Shown here: positions 1 to 9,193 of the stretch, one piece after another
Numbering within the stretch: position 1 is the stretch's first letter
Layout of the letters: each line of letters starts with the position of its first letter
Position numbers and translations under genes: made by a program
Assembly (NCBI GenBank): GCA_016789785.1
Contig: JAEUQE010000093.1
Span: 1-30,490 of the forward strand
DNA: 30,490 nucleotides
From: Bryobacterales bacterium
Lineage (GTDB): Bacteria > Acidobacteriota > Terriglobia > Bryobacterales > Bryobacteraceae
Direction of reading: 5' to 3'
The notes under the pieces: generated by a model
What the model was told of the DNA's origin: nothing
Databases searched by the model: none
What the model saw: the letters and a program-made list of their open reading frames with translations, nothing else

Positions 1-85
1 TACGGCTCTCGCACCACCGCGATGCAGTCCATTTCGCGTAAGGAACGGGCAGTACGGTGGGGAGTTTCTGGAGAGAATTCGGGCG

Positions 86-131
86 GGCCGGGCCGCTTCC
101 TGAATAAGGAGCACCCGGCCATTTCTTTTTT
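86..131 (+). terminator. Intrinsic terminator of an upstream + strand gene
   Basis: A seven-pair stem, GGCCGGG at 86-92 with CCCGGCC at 114-120, encloses a second stem (95-101 with 107-112, one bulged T, loop GAATA). It is followed directly by ATTTCTTTTTT (121-131). This is a textbook Rho-independent terminator read left to right. The gene it serves lies mostly outside the window. A + frame ends with TAA at 39-41 and another with TGA at 101-103; I cannot tell which is real, so no CDS is called there. Confidence 0.85.
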
Positions 132-157
132 GGATGTATGTAGCGCGCGCGGCACAC

Positions 158-1105
158 TTAGTCCGATGGGGCGAAACCTAGAATGCCGGAACGGTCCGGG
201 CGGGGGATCTTGCGGTCCACTTCGGCCCGGATTTCGTCGATGGTCATCCAGGGATAGCGAAGCCAGATATCCTCGGAGGGCATTTTGATGAGACGGCTCC
301 AGCGGCTGAACTGTTCGGGGCCCATGATGGTTTGGAAGACCTCGCGCTGGCCGCCAACACAACGGACTTTCTCGGGGTTGGTCATGCCGTGGCCGGCGCA
401 GTTGTGACCGTAAACCGTAATGCCTGGAAGTCGTTTGGAGAGGTCGGGGGCCATGCCTCCGGGAAGGCCGGTGGAGCAGGCATAGAAGATGACCCGGGCA
501 TCGGGCCGGAGCATGGAACGGAGGCACTCCACGAATTCCTCGTAGCGTTTGGTGTTGATTTTCAGGCCGGCAGATGGGAGTTCGGGGCCATTTCCGTGGC
601 CGGAGTAAGCGAAATAGTCGAGGTTGGTGCAATGGTCGGCTAGCTCGGTGACTTCCTCCATGAAGTTATTCAGGCTATCGGTGAGGTTGCCGCCGTCGTC
701 GAAGTCGTCGTGGACATTGGCAAAGCTGCGGCATTCGGTGGCGGGATAGGCTTTCTTGAGCAGGTCGCCGGCATATTTGAAGACGGCGGAGGAGTCGGCG
801 CGCATCTTGAGCTTGCCGCTGCCGTCGACCACGTCTTCCTTGCTGAGCTTGCCGGGAAGCAGCATGACAGGGTTGGCGGGATCCCACGCATCGACGACTC
901 CCTTGAATCTGTTTGGGCCAATCACGCGGAACTCGCCGGTACCGACCATGGGCTTGATCAGGTAGCTGAGTTTCTTCTTCTCGCCCTTGATGCCCTTACG
1001 TTTCTCCTTGTCCTCATAGCCGATCAACTGTCCATTTACCCGGTAGGCGACGGCTCGCAACCGGCTGTTGCGGCCCGCGTAGACGCAAGCTCCTGTCAGA
1101 GGCAC
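158..1105 (-). CDS. Caspase-fold (C14-like) hypothetical protein
   Basis: A 315-residue protein with a GTG start (1105-1103) preceded by a GGGAGG-type ribosome site. It has no evident signal peptide or membrane helix. The centre looks like a caspase-fold cysteine peptidase: a hydrophobic strand ending in YFAYSGHG (His170), then about 40 residues later a strand ending in RVIFYACSTG (Cys210). This is the usual His/Cys dyad spacing of metacaspase, clostripain and CHAT-type enzymes. A further GITVYGH segment follows at about 228-234. The N-terminal 60 residues are Lys-rich around 33-45. Peptidase activity and substrate are not shown. The gene stands alone, with gaps on both sides. The fold assignment rests on motif recognition only. 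Confidence 0.6.
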   Translation of the reverse strand: MPLTGACVYAGRNSRLRAVAYRVNGQLIGYEDKEKRKGIKGEKKKLSYLIKPMVGTGEFRVIGPNRFKGVVDAWDPANPVMLLPGKLSKEDVVDGSGKLKMRADSSAVFKYAGDLLKKAYPATECRSFANVHDDFDDGGNLTDSLNNFMEEVTELADHCTNLDYFAYSGHGNGPELPSAGLKINTKRYEEFVECLRSMLRPDARVIFYACSTGLPGGMAPDLSKRLPGITVYGHNCAGHGMTNPEKVRCVGGQREVFQTIMGPEQFSRWSRLIKMPSEDIWLRYPWMTIDEIRAEVDRKIPRPDRSGILGFAPSD

Positions 1106-1552
1106 CTCGAATTCCCTCCCATAGGTTTCTCCGGGCCCGTTCGCAGGCCCGGTGTGATTTCGCTATGAATGCAGGATAAGCGGGGTCTCGCGAAATCGGC
1201 GTAAGAGGCGCGTAAGGAAGCGGTAAGGAATCGGCCTGCGGGTCCGGCCGCGGGCAGGGTTGCGGCAAGCGGGGCTTCGCCGGTTGGTAGGCGGTGACGG
1301 CTTCGGAGCGGTGCGCCCGCGCCGGGCTTGCAGGCGGTCCTCGATCGCATTCAGTCCAGACGAACGCTCGCTGCGAATCGCGGAGCGGAGGCGCCGGCTT
1401 GCGCGAGCGCGCGCATCGCGGTGGTGGCAGGAATGTGTGCGTTTCCCGGAGCCCGCAAACACGAGACACGTCCCGCGCCGCGTGACCTGAAGTCCGCTGC
1501 CCAGGAAGCGGGCCTCCGAACCGCTCTTCCCTGCCCGGATCGCCCGTACGGT
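1106..1552. other. 447-bp intergenic region
   Basis: No convincing protein is encoded here. The open frames on both strands are Arg/Pro-rich with the composition of GC-rich noncoding DNA. The one structured element is a set of 11-bp direct repeats at 1201-1233. The region lies upstream of the caspase-like gene and downstream of the giant BACON gene (both minus strand), so it should hold the promoter of the former and the transcript end of the latter. I found no clear terminator. Confidence 0.6.
1201..1233 (-). repeat. Three 11-bp direct repeats, possible operator
   Basis: GTAAG begins at 1201, 1212 and 1223, giving three consecutive 11-bp units (GTAAGAGGCGC, GTAAGGAAGCG, GTAAGGAATCG). On the minus strand each contains CTTAC. 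The block lies about 95-130 bp upstream of the GTG start of the minus-strand caspase-like gene. Direct repeats with one-helical-turn spacing are typical of OmpR/PhoB-family binding sites. That role is inference; chance repetition of a short A-containing word cannot be excluded. Confidence 0.4.
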
Positions 1553-4500
1553 CTACCTGCCGAAATAGCCACTTACCTCCAACACCACATGAGTGCGGCG
1601 GAAGGCATAGACATCAATCGCTCCGTTGGCGCCGGCCGGGATGATCGCCGAGTTCGTCACAATCTGCCCCTCAAAGGCGTTCAACGACGACGCATTCGGG
1701 CGGCCCTGTCCGGTGGGCCATAAGGTAAGGAACGGCATCGGCGAGCCGTTCGGGATCACGGATGCGTTCACCACGTAGGCGCGGGCCGCCGCGGGAATTC
1801 CCGAACACGCCGATACCGGAAGCGGGTAGGTTCTGGTCTGCTCGTTCTCGAAGACCGGGCCTCCGAAGGTGCCATTGGCGGACCGGCTGTCACTTACCCG
1901 GCATTGCTGGACCGGGAAGTAGAACAGTCCCTGGCCATTGTCCGGCGCGAAGTAACCGTTGATGTCGATCAGGAAGTCGGTACGGTCGAAGGTGAAGACA
2001 TCCACGCTGCCGTCGGCGCTCGCGGGGAGGATGACGCTGTTGGCGAGCACACGGCCGGCCGGGGAGTTGATGTTCGAGATATTGGGTTGCGGACCGCCTG
2101 CCGGCCACGCGGTGAGGAACTGCAGCGGACCCTGGGGAACGGCCGTGATGGTCACCGAGTAAGCCGCCGCGCCAGCGGGCACGGCGCAGGGGGACGCGGG
2201 GAAGCGGAAGCGCCGGGTTTCCCTGCCGTTCATGGAAGGCGGGCCGAAGGGGCCGGGTGTGGGCCGGTACTCGATGCGAGTATCAATGACGCGGCACGGA
2301 GTAAGTGGATAGTAAGCAAGGTTGGCCGCGGCGGCATCGGTGAAGTAGCCGCTGATGTCGAGAATCAGGTCCGCATCATTGGAAGCGTAGACCTGAATGG
2401 CGGAGTTCCCCGCGGTGACCACCGTGGAATTGGCGACGATCTGGCCGTCGGGAGAACGAACAGTCCAGACGTTGGGACGCGCTTCCCCGCCCGCCCAGAT
2501 GGTGACGAAATCCACTCCGCCGCGTGGCACCAACGTCACGTTCAGGACGTAGGCTTTTGCCGATGCCGGGATCTGGCAGACGTTGGACTGGGTCATGTGG
2601 AGCGTCCGGGTTTCGCCAGCGCGGAGGAACGGGGGACCGAATGCGCCGGTGCGTCCTTCGAAGTTGTACTCCGGACGGGTTTCCATGACGCGGCAAGGGT
2701 TCATGGCGACGAAACGCAGTCCCGCCGGGGCCGCCGCGCCACCGGCCTGGGTGACACCGATGGACTGTCCGGCAACGCTCAAGGTGCCGGTCCGTTGGAG
2801 CCCGGAGTTGGGCGACACGTTCACGGATACGGTTCCAGCGCCTGACCCGGAGGCGCCGGATGCAATGGTGATCCAAGGTTCGTTGGACGAAGCGGTCCAC
2901 GCGCAGCCGGCCGCCGGTGTGGTGGAAACCGTGAACTGCGACGCGCCGCCGGCCGGGCCCGCTTGTAACTGCGCGGGGCTGACCGAGTAAGTGCACGTCT
3001 GGGCAATTACGTTTTGTTGAGTAACCGCGAAGATCTGGCCCGCCACTTCAATTGCTCCCACGCGCGCGATTGCCGACGGGTTGGGTGTCGCGGTGAAAGT
3101 GACGGCGCCGTTGCCGCTTCCGCTGTTCGGAGCCGGGATCCGCAGCCAGTCCGGACCGGCGAATGCCGTCCAGGCGCATGCCGACTGGACCTGCAACTGG
3201 AAATTCCCACCCGCCGCTGACAAAAGCGAGGGACCAGTCAAGGTGAACGTGCAGCCCTGCCCTGCCTGATGGATGTTGAATGCGCGCGACGCAGGATTGA
3301 TGGTGAGAACGCGCTCCGCGGCGCCCGGATTGGCGGGCACATTCAAAATAAGTGTGGTGCTTCCTCGCAGCGTTCCCGAGGGTGAGAAGGACACGCCATT
3401 CTCGGTGGCCGGTTGAGTGTACTCGCACGCTGGCCCGGTGGTGACGTCGAGACGGATCACCGAACCGGCGCCCGCCGCCGTGGCACTGGCGCGGCCGAGA
3501 GTGAACTGGCAGGGAGCATTTACTTCTACCTGAGTCTCCGCGCTGTTGTTCGCCGGCGCAGGGTCCAACTGGGCGCCTCCAACGGTGGCTGTGTTTTCCA
3601 GCACGGTTCCCTGGCCGATACAATTCGGACAATTCGGTAACCCACTTACGGCGGCATTTACTGTCACAACCGCTTGGGCGCCGGTCGGCACGCCGCCCAC
3701 GCTGGCGCGCACTTCCTGTCCACTCACTGTGCAGGCCCCCTGCGAGGCCGTGCAACTGCCGTTGCTGAAGCCCTCGGCGAGCGTGCTCCGAAACACAACA
3801 TCGGAAGCGGCAGTGTCACCTTCATTACTAATGCGGTAAGTGAATGTCACGGTACCGTTAATGGCGACCGGTGAGCGCAAGCCTTGCGGCCGCGATCCGG
3901 TCTGGGTGGTTCCCGTGATGCGAAGATCGAGAAGGCGGGCCGGGTTGAGCGGGTCGGAAAAGCGGGGCACGGGCGCCGAGGCGCTGGCGGTGCCGATTTG
4001 GGAAAGTGGAGCCAGAACAGCCTCAAACCGCACTTGGTCGGCGTCGGCGGCCGAGACTCCCTCGATCAGGATGAGAAACTCCGGGCCGTCGAGAACGGAT
4101 CCGTCGGCTGCGACAATCTCCCAGACGGCATAGGCGGATCCCGCGGTTGGCGATAACTGGTGGTAACTTCCGCCCGCGCGCGGAGAACCGTCGAGAAACT
4201 GAGATCCCACTCCATTGGGGTCCGCGGCCACAAGCCGTGCCCTGTTGTTCGAACTCGCCGCAGGCGCGAATACCTGTGCCGCGGGTGTAAGTCCGGAGAT
4301 CCTGAGTAAGAGCCGTGTACCCGTATCCGCCATCGCGCCGGCGGTCTCCATCGCCTTGGTGCGGAACGCGCTGGGGAACCGCTCCTGAATTACCAGAGGA
4401 ACGAAGCGCTGGCCCGGGCTGGCTCCATCACGGATCGCGAGGCGAGACAGAGAGAGTGGCGCGCGCGATGAGCCCACCTTCACCACCGCGTTCTCCACGG

Positions 4501-7396
4501 GAACCGGAACGGGCGAGAGGATCTGCACGGTGGCCGTGACGTCCACGCCCTGGGCGGCGTTTGATGTTCCGAGCAGCGTAACCCCGGCGCGAATGTTGGA
4601 AATGGTCATGCGGAGACTTACTTGAGGTTCGCCGGATGCAATGGGAACGCGAGGGAACCGGACAGAGTTGATCCCTTCCAATCGGCCCTTGATGGTCCCG
4701 CCGCCCGCGATGGCTAGTTCGGCGTCGAGTTCCTCCGATGCGGGGACGACGATCCGGTTGGTCACGTTGGCATTCAGCACCACCACGATGTCGGCGGAAA
4801 ACGACTGCCCGCCGGTACGCCCGGAGCAGGCGATGTCGAGAGGAGAGATCAATTCGGTGTGCCCGGTGGAGCGGAGGTTGGCAGGGTTTGCGATGTTCTG
4901 CACGGCGCAGGAGAGAGCAGGTGCGGCAGCGCCGGACTGGGTGATGGTGACCGTTTGGCCGGCGATGTTCAGTGCCGCGGTGCGGCCCGCCACGGAAGGA
5001 TTCGGCGCCACTGAGTAAGTGATGCGCGCCGATCCGGTGCGGCCGAGCGGCGGGTTGATGGTGAGAAACTGTCCGGAGGTTGACGCGGAGTAAGTGCATC
5101 CGGGCGGCGCGGTTACTTCCACCGTGGCGGTTCCGCCAGCGGAGCCAAAAAACTGATTCAACTCACTCAGATTGATGCGGCTGCAATCGCCGCCGCCTTG
5201 AATCAGCGTGAGGGTAAGTCCACCGATGGTGAGGGTGCCCGAACGGTTGGAGGGCAGCGGGTTGGCGTCCACCGCAAAGGCAATTCCAGCGCTGCCAGTC
5301 CCCGACAGGGCCGATGTGATTCGCGCCCAGGGGACGTTGCTGCGAGCCTCCCAACGGCAGTCCGGTGAACTGAGCGTGAGATCCGTGGAGGAGGTCTGCG
5401 CGGCGGCGGAGAGGTTTGCGACGGGGGGAGTAAGTCCGGCGGAACAGCCGCGGCCGGCCTGGCTGACATTGTAAGTGAGGCCGGCGATGGTAAGCACCGC
5501 GCTTCGGGCCAAACCACCCGCATTCGGCGCCACCGTGTAAGTGACCGTCCCGTTGCCCGTGCCGGACGAACCGTTGGTGATGACGGTCCATGCCTGGTTG
5601 GATGCCGCTGTCCATGCGCATCCGGGCGCGATGGCGACGTTCACGTTCGCAGTGCCGCCCTCGACATCGAAAGAGCCCGAGTTTGCGCTGAGGGTGGGTG
5701 CGCAGTTAGGCGGTTGAAGCTGGACGGTGGCCGTGCCGGACGTGGCTTGGCCGTCGACGACGCTGAGAGCGCGCACGGTGATGGTCTGCGGAGAAGTGAT
5801 GGTGGCGGGAGCGGTATAGAGTCCCGTGCCGGTCATGGTACCGGTATTGGGCGTAAGGGACCAAGCGAAACTGGCGTTGGGAGCGCCCGTGACGGTGGCC
5901 GTGAATTGCTGGCTTTGGCCGGGTGTGAGCGTCGCGGTTGGAGGAGTGACGGTAACGTTGACCGGAGGGTTGACGGTGACCGTTGCAGTTCCCGCTCGCG
6001 AGGGGTTGGCCACGCTGGTGGCTGTAACGATGACCGTGACCGGGGCGGACACGGACGGAGGAGTGTACAACCCCGAGGAACTGATGCTGCCTAACGGAGG
6101 ATTGCTGCCCGGTGGCGCGCTCACGGACCAGGTCACTGCGGTATTTGGGGTCCCGGTAACCGATGCCGCGAACTGTAGGGTTTGGCCCGAGACTGCGGCG
6201 GCTGGATTGGGCGTTACCGTCACATCGATCACGCAGGAACTGATGGTGAACGCGGTTGTACTGAACGACGGCGCCGCGAACCGTGGGATCGGCGCGGTGG
6301 AACTCGATGAACTTGTAGTGCTCGTTGGTCCAAGGCCCATGGTGACGTTCGCGGTTCCGGTGGTGGCGACGCCGGCGGTGAACTGGACCACAAACGGGAT
6401 GTCCAGACTCTGCAGGGCAGACTGTACGGAGGACTCCACTTCCCACACCGCGAGGGCCGCGCCACCCACGATGCTCAGCTCAACAAAGGTTCCACCCCAT
6501 CGGGATCCCCCGGTCACTGGTGTGCCTCCCGCGCCGTTCGCATCCGCGGAGACCACTTGCAGGCTGGTGTTTCCAAAGCGGCCCGTCGCCACGTGAAGAC
6601 GGGCGCCCGCAGGGATCCCAGCGAACCGCGCCATGAGCCGGGTGCCTTGCGAAGCGGTGCCGTAGCTCGAACCGAGCTGTGCCGTGTTGACGAATCCGCT
6701 CTCCGATGTCGAGACTTGCCCTGGGACGGATGGGTCCTGCGACAACCGGATCCGGTGTACGTTGGGAAAGCCCTCCGTGAATCGGAGCGTGCCGGGTTGG
6801 GTGGCTGGCACGGCTGGGTTCTGATTCAAATCGGCGCAGAGAGTGAGAGCAGGCACTGCCGGTACCGCATGCGACTGTCCGGCTTGCCGGAAGCCAACTG
6901 TGACATTCGGGTTCGGCGTTGACGGGCTTTGCGGAGTGCCTGTAATCTCTACATTCACAAAAACGCCGCTCTGGCCGGCCTGAGTGGCGTCGACCCGCAG
7001 ATTCACGAGACGGAAGGTCCTGGAAGAGAATGCTGGGATCGTCAGATTGGAAAACGCTATGGAGTTGGCGCTTAGCCGGGAACCGCGAAACGCGTTCGTG
7101 CCCAGGATGGGAATGGACGGATCGTTCACCAACAGCAGCGTGTCGGTTTGATTGCCAACGACCTGCCGGCTCGTAATCGGCACACTTGCGGTGAAGGTCA
7201 TGTTGAGCACGATGGCCGCGCTGCCCGGGGCCCCGCTGCAGGTGACCAACACATCGCCGCCCAACTCGGCCACGCCCTCCGCGCGAACGGTGAGCGGAGT
7301 AGACTGCACATTGCATACGAACTGGGCCTGCGCTGGGGCGGCGGTGGCGATCGCCAGTGCCACCAACAATCGATACCTACTCCACGAACTCCTCAT
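1553..7396 (-). CDS. Giant exported BACON/Ig-like/DUF11 protein
   Basis: 1947 residues. The ATG at 7396 is chosen because GGAGG lies 8 nt upstream and it gives a clean Sec signal peptide ending APAQAQ near residue 25. Upstream in-frame codons add nothing recognisable. Order of parts: a beta-rich domain (about 26-375), two Ig-like domains (about 380-560), three BACON repeats (about 564-822, with CAWTA and TYTVAPN style motifs), a second copy of the first domain (about 828-1150), a DUF11-like domain (about 1157-1290), three more BACON repeats (about 1294-1552), and three C-terminal 125-residue repeats. It has no sortase motif, membrane anchor or catalytic site. BACON domains usually bind carbohydrate or mucin-like ligands, so a surface or secreted adhesive role is likely. 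The gene is monocistronic. Confidence 0.85.
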   Translation of the reverse strand: MRSSWSRYRLLVALAIATAAPAQAQFVCNVQSTPLTVRAEGVAELGGDVLVTCSGAPGSAAIVLNMTFTASVPITSRQVVGNQTDTLLLVNDPSIPILGTNAFRGSRLSANSIAFSNLTIPAFSSRTFRLVNLRVDATQAGQSGVFVNVEITGTPQSPSTPNPNVTVGFRQAGQSHAVPAVPALTLCADLNQNPAVPATQPGTLRFTEGFPNVHRIRLSQDPSVPGQVSTSESGFVNTAQLGSSYGTASQGTRLMARFAGIPAGARLHVATGRFGNTSLQVVSADANGAGGTPVTGGSRWGGTFVELSIVGGAALAVWEVESSVQSALQSLDIPFVVQFTAGVATTGTANVTMGLGPTSTTSSSSSTAPIPRFAAPSFSTTAFTISSCVIDVTVTPNPAAAVSGQTLQFAASVTGTPNTAVTWSVSAPPGSNPPLGSISSSGLYTPPSVSAPVTVIVTATSVANPSRAGTATVTVNPPVNVTVTPPTATLTPGQSQQFTATVTGAPNASFAWSLTPNTGTMTGTGLYTAPATITSPQTITVRALSVVDGQATSGTATVQLQPPNCAPTLSANSGSFDVEGGTANVNVAIAPGCAWTAASNQAWTVITNGSSGTGNGTVTYTVAPNAGGLARSAVLTIAGLTYNVSQAGRGCSAGLTPPVANLSAAAQTSSTDLTLSSPDCRWEARSNVPWARITSALSGTGSAGIAFAVDANPLPSNRSGTLTIGGLTLTLIQGGGDCSRINLSELNQFFGSAGGTATVEVTAPPGCTYSASTSGQFLTINPPLGRTGSARITYSVAPNPSVAGRTAALNIAGQTVTITQSGAAAPALSCAVQNIANPANLRSTGHTELISPLDIACSGRTGGQSFSADIVVVLNANVTNRIVVPASEELDAELAIAGGGTIKGRLEGINSVRFPRVPIASGEPQVSLRMTISNIRAGVTLLGTSNAAQGVDVTATVQILSPVPVPVENAVVKVGSSRAPLSLSRLAIRDGASPGQRFVPLVIQERFPSAFRTKAMETAGAMADTGTRLLLRISGLTPAAQVFAPAASSNNRARLVAADPNGVGSQFLDGSPRAGGSYHQLSPTAGSAYAVWEIVAADGSVLDGPEFLILIEGVSAADADQVRFEAVLAPLSQIGTASASAPVPRFSDPLNPARLLDLRITGTTQTGSRPQGLRSPVAINGTVTFTYRISNEGDTAASDVVFRSTLAEGFSNGSCTASQGACTVSGQEVRASVGGVPTGAQAVVTVNAAVSGLPNCPNCIGQGTVLENTATVGGAQLDPAPANNSAETQVEVNAPCQFTLGRASATAAGAGSVIRLDVTTGPACEYTQPATENGVSFSPSGTLRGSTTLILNVPANPGAAERVLTINPASRAFNIHQAGQGCTFTLTGPSLLSAAGGNFQLQVQSACAWTAFAGPDWLRIPAPNSGSGNGAVTFTATPNPSAIARVGAIEVAGQIFAVTQQNVIAQTCTYSVSPAQLQAGPAGGASQFTVSTTPAAGCAWTASSNEPWITIASGASGSGAGTVSVNVSPNSGLQRTGTLSVAGQSIGVTQAGGAAAPAGLRFVAMNPCRVMETRPEYNFEGRTGAFGPPFLRAGETRTLHMTQSNVCQIPASAKAYVLNVTLVPRGGVDFVTIWAGGEARPNVWTVRSPDGQIVANSTVVTAGNSAIQVYASNDADLILDISGYFTDAAAANLAYYPLTPCRVIDTRIEYRPTPGPFGPPSMNGRETRRFRFPASPCAVPAGAAAYSVTITAVPQGPLQFLTAWPAGGPQPNISNINSPAGRVLANSVILPASADGSVDVFTFDRTDFLIDINGYFAPDNGQGLFYFPVQQCRVSDSRSANGTFGGPVFENEQTRTYPLPVSACSGIPAAARAYVVNASVIPNGSPMPFLTLWPTGQGRPNASSLNAFEGQIVTNSAIIPAGANGAIDVYAFRRTHVVLEVSGYFGR
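1556..2718 (-). repeat. Three C-terminal protein repeats of the giant gene
   Basis: The last part of the BACON protein is three tandem units of about 125-130 residues, beginning near 2715, 2320 and 1930 on the minus strand. Each begins with an aromatic strand and a CRV motif (NPCRVMETR, TPCRVIDTR, QQCRVSDSR). Each has a central GPP/GGP-FxxxETR segment and a SPxGxIVxNS-like segment, and ends in a strand with GYF (DISGYF, DINGYF, EVSGYF). The third unit ends the protein. They are clear homologues at protein level but well diverged at DNA level. Their function is not known to me. Confidence 0.75.
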
Positions 7397-7682
7397 CGGC
7401 AACCTCCGTTGTGCAATTGATGCGATCGGCCAGAGCCCGGGCAACTCAGGGGCAGACCGATCGCTTCCGCTCGATCCCTCTCCTTACCAAGCGAAGAACG
7501 CCTTGGAATCACGCCAGGATTTCTGCAAATTTCTCATCACAGACTTTCGCTGGGCGCCATAGCAATGAAGTGCATACGAGCGCGGCTTCGCTACAGGGCA
7601 GGTTAGCATGGGTCCAAAGGCAACAAACGTCAGTTCAGGCAAGCGTGCTGAGGAGTATGACCCATGTTGGCGTCCTGCTTGA

Positions 7683-8990
7683 TCACTTCAAAGTTCGGAG
7701 GAACTCAAACTTCGTCTCCAGGCTGTAGGTGTCCATCGACTCTGTCCGAACCACCACTTGAAAACGGTCCGGCCATCTTTCGAACCCCGCCTGACGAAAC
7801 TGGTTGTCCAAATCCTGCAGCTTGTCAGGAGAAGTGAAGAATCTGGCGCCCGCTTCCGCTCCGTCCGAATTGATCCCCGACAGCAGGACCATCCGCCGCC
7901 GCGCCTCACCCACCGTACTCAGGACCGTGACCAGCCCATAGTTGTGACGCAGGCCGCCTTGTGAGAACCACCATTCTGGTTCACCAGTCTTTGGCTTGCG
8001 ATTGTGTACTCCGACTTTCCGTTCCGATGCCGAATACTCGACGGAGAGTCCGTCTTCCGGAATCAGAGCGCGGGCGGCGTCTGTATACTCCGGGCGTCCA
8101 ATGATCACGGCATTCCGGTCGCGGAGCGCCACAGGATGCACCCGGGCACTCGGCAACTGATCCACCTGCGCCGAATGTGCGCCGAACATCCTCGCCAGGA
8201 CACCGGCGGCGGCCGCGTCCCCCCAGAGGGGAGCATGCGCGTTCGGATGGAGAATGAACATCTTCCCCAGCGTGGCGTTGCGAGTCCGCTTGTACCAGTC
8301 CTCCAGCTCCGGATCGCGGGCAATTGTTAAACGGTAGGGGGGATCGCCAATCGGAGCGGGCGCGTCGCCGAAATCCCGGATAAAGAAGGACGCGGGCGTC
8401 CCGATCGCAATCGTGACGCTGGCTCCGGGTTCGATCATCGGCCCCCATGCCTTCGCCAGCAGACGGCTCTCTCGCGATCCGGGGTATCGGACTGCCATGG
8501 CCCATACGGCCCCGGCCAAGAGCACCGCGCAGACCCCGGTCAGTGCCCCCCAGACGAAGAAACGCCGTGCCGAACGGTCTGCCGAAACCGCAACAGGTTC
8601 GACCTGGACAGGCACAATGCTGGGAACCGCGACCTCAAGTTCCGCCGCCGGCATTGGCGCATGGGACAGGAAGCGGAGCGTGTAAGTGCCCCGCGGAATG
8701 TCCACCCGAACCGGGCAGTCCCGGCCCTCTCCCGAATAGTACTCATCCAGTTTCTTGCGCAGCGCCGCGAATCGCGTCCGTACCGACGAGTCCGACTCCG
8801 GCGAGAATGACGGACCACGCCCCATCACCTTCAGCGCAATCTCGGCTTCCGTGACGAGGTGCGAGCGCCCCAGCGCGTCCTGCGCCAGCAAGTACTCGAG
8901 CAATGCCTTCAGGACGTCGGCGCGGTGGAAGGTCAGGCTTGCGACGAGCCCTCGAACCGCATCCTCTTTGCTTTGCTCACTTACAAGCAT
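7683..8990 (-). CDS. Membrane-anchored winged-helix regulator
   Basis: 435 residues from the ATG at 8990. The longer frame to 9137 adds a Cys/Arg-rich stretch running into the divergent promoter region. Residues 20-107 form a winged-helix domain of a type common in Acidobacteria: a LLEYLLAQ helix, an ALKVMGRG-SFSPESDSSVR stretch, LRKKLDEYY, and a PRGTYTLRF wing. One transmembrane helix lies at about 144-166. The C-terminal 265 residues are presumably outside the cytoplasm and show no domain I can name. This is the ToxR/CadC layout: cytoplasmic DNA binding with an extracytoplasmic sensor. It is divergent from the TonB/FAD operon at 9194, its most likely target, and probably autoregulates. No good Shine-Dalgarno precedes the chosen start. 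Confidence 0.75.
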   Translation of the reverse strand: MLVSEQSKEDAVRGLVASLTFHRADVLKALLEYLLAQDALGRSHLVTEAEIALKVMGRGPSFSPESDSSVRTRFAALRKKLDEYYSGEGRDCPVRVDIPRGTYTLRFLSHAPMPAAELEVAVPSIVPVQVEPVAVSADRSARRFFVWGALTGVCAVLLAGAVWAMAVRYPGSRESRLLAKAWGPMIEPGASVTIAIGTPASFFIRDFGDAPAPIGDPPYRLTIARDPELEDWYKRTRNATLGKMFILHPNAHAPLWGDAAAAGVLARMFGAHSAQVDQLPSARVHPVALRDRNAVIIGRPEYTDAARALIPEDGLSVEYSASERKVGVHNRKPKTGEPEWWFSQGGLRHNYGLVTVLSTVGEARRRMVLLSGINSDGAEAGARFFTSPDKLQDLDNQFRQAGFERWPDRFQVVVRTESMDTYSLETKFEFLRTLK

Positions 8991-9193
8991 GCTTCGAAGA
9001 AACAGCGTATCACAGCAATCCCCGCAAGACACTGCCGTGACATTCGCGTAACGACGGTAAACCTTTGTAGCCTTTAGCACTTCCCGGTAACACGGAGGTA
9101 GCAACAAGATGCTGGATCGGCGTGTCCAACCGGGCAAGACTCAATTGTGTTCCGGGTCCGGAGCCTTCCAGAATTCCAGTTGGAGTAGATCTC
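8991..9193. promoter_or_regulatory. Divergent promoter region
   Basis: This 203-bp gap separates the minus-strand membrane regulator from the + strand TonB receptor and must hold both promoters. GTAA words occur at 9048, 9057 and 9087, but no repeat or palindrome is strong enough to name an operator. A GGAG sits 9 nt upstream of the receptor ATG (9194). No convincing -35/-10 pair stands out. Confidence 0.5.

Noticed and set aside
22..288. Plus-strand open frame at the left edge
   Set aside because: It runs through the intrinsic terminator at 86-131 and overlaps the caspase-like gene antisense; composition is not protein-like.
1571..5542. GTAAGT words as splice-donor-like or intron signals
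   Set aside because: The gene is an uninterrupted bacterial frame with a signal peptide; no intron structure exists. Only the unexplained enrichment is kept as a finding.
9145..9174. TTGTGT ... CAGAAT as promoter of the first TonB receptor
   Set aside because: Both hexamers match weakly, the spacing is 18 bp, and the -10-like end lies only 20 bp before the ATG.
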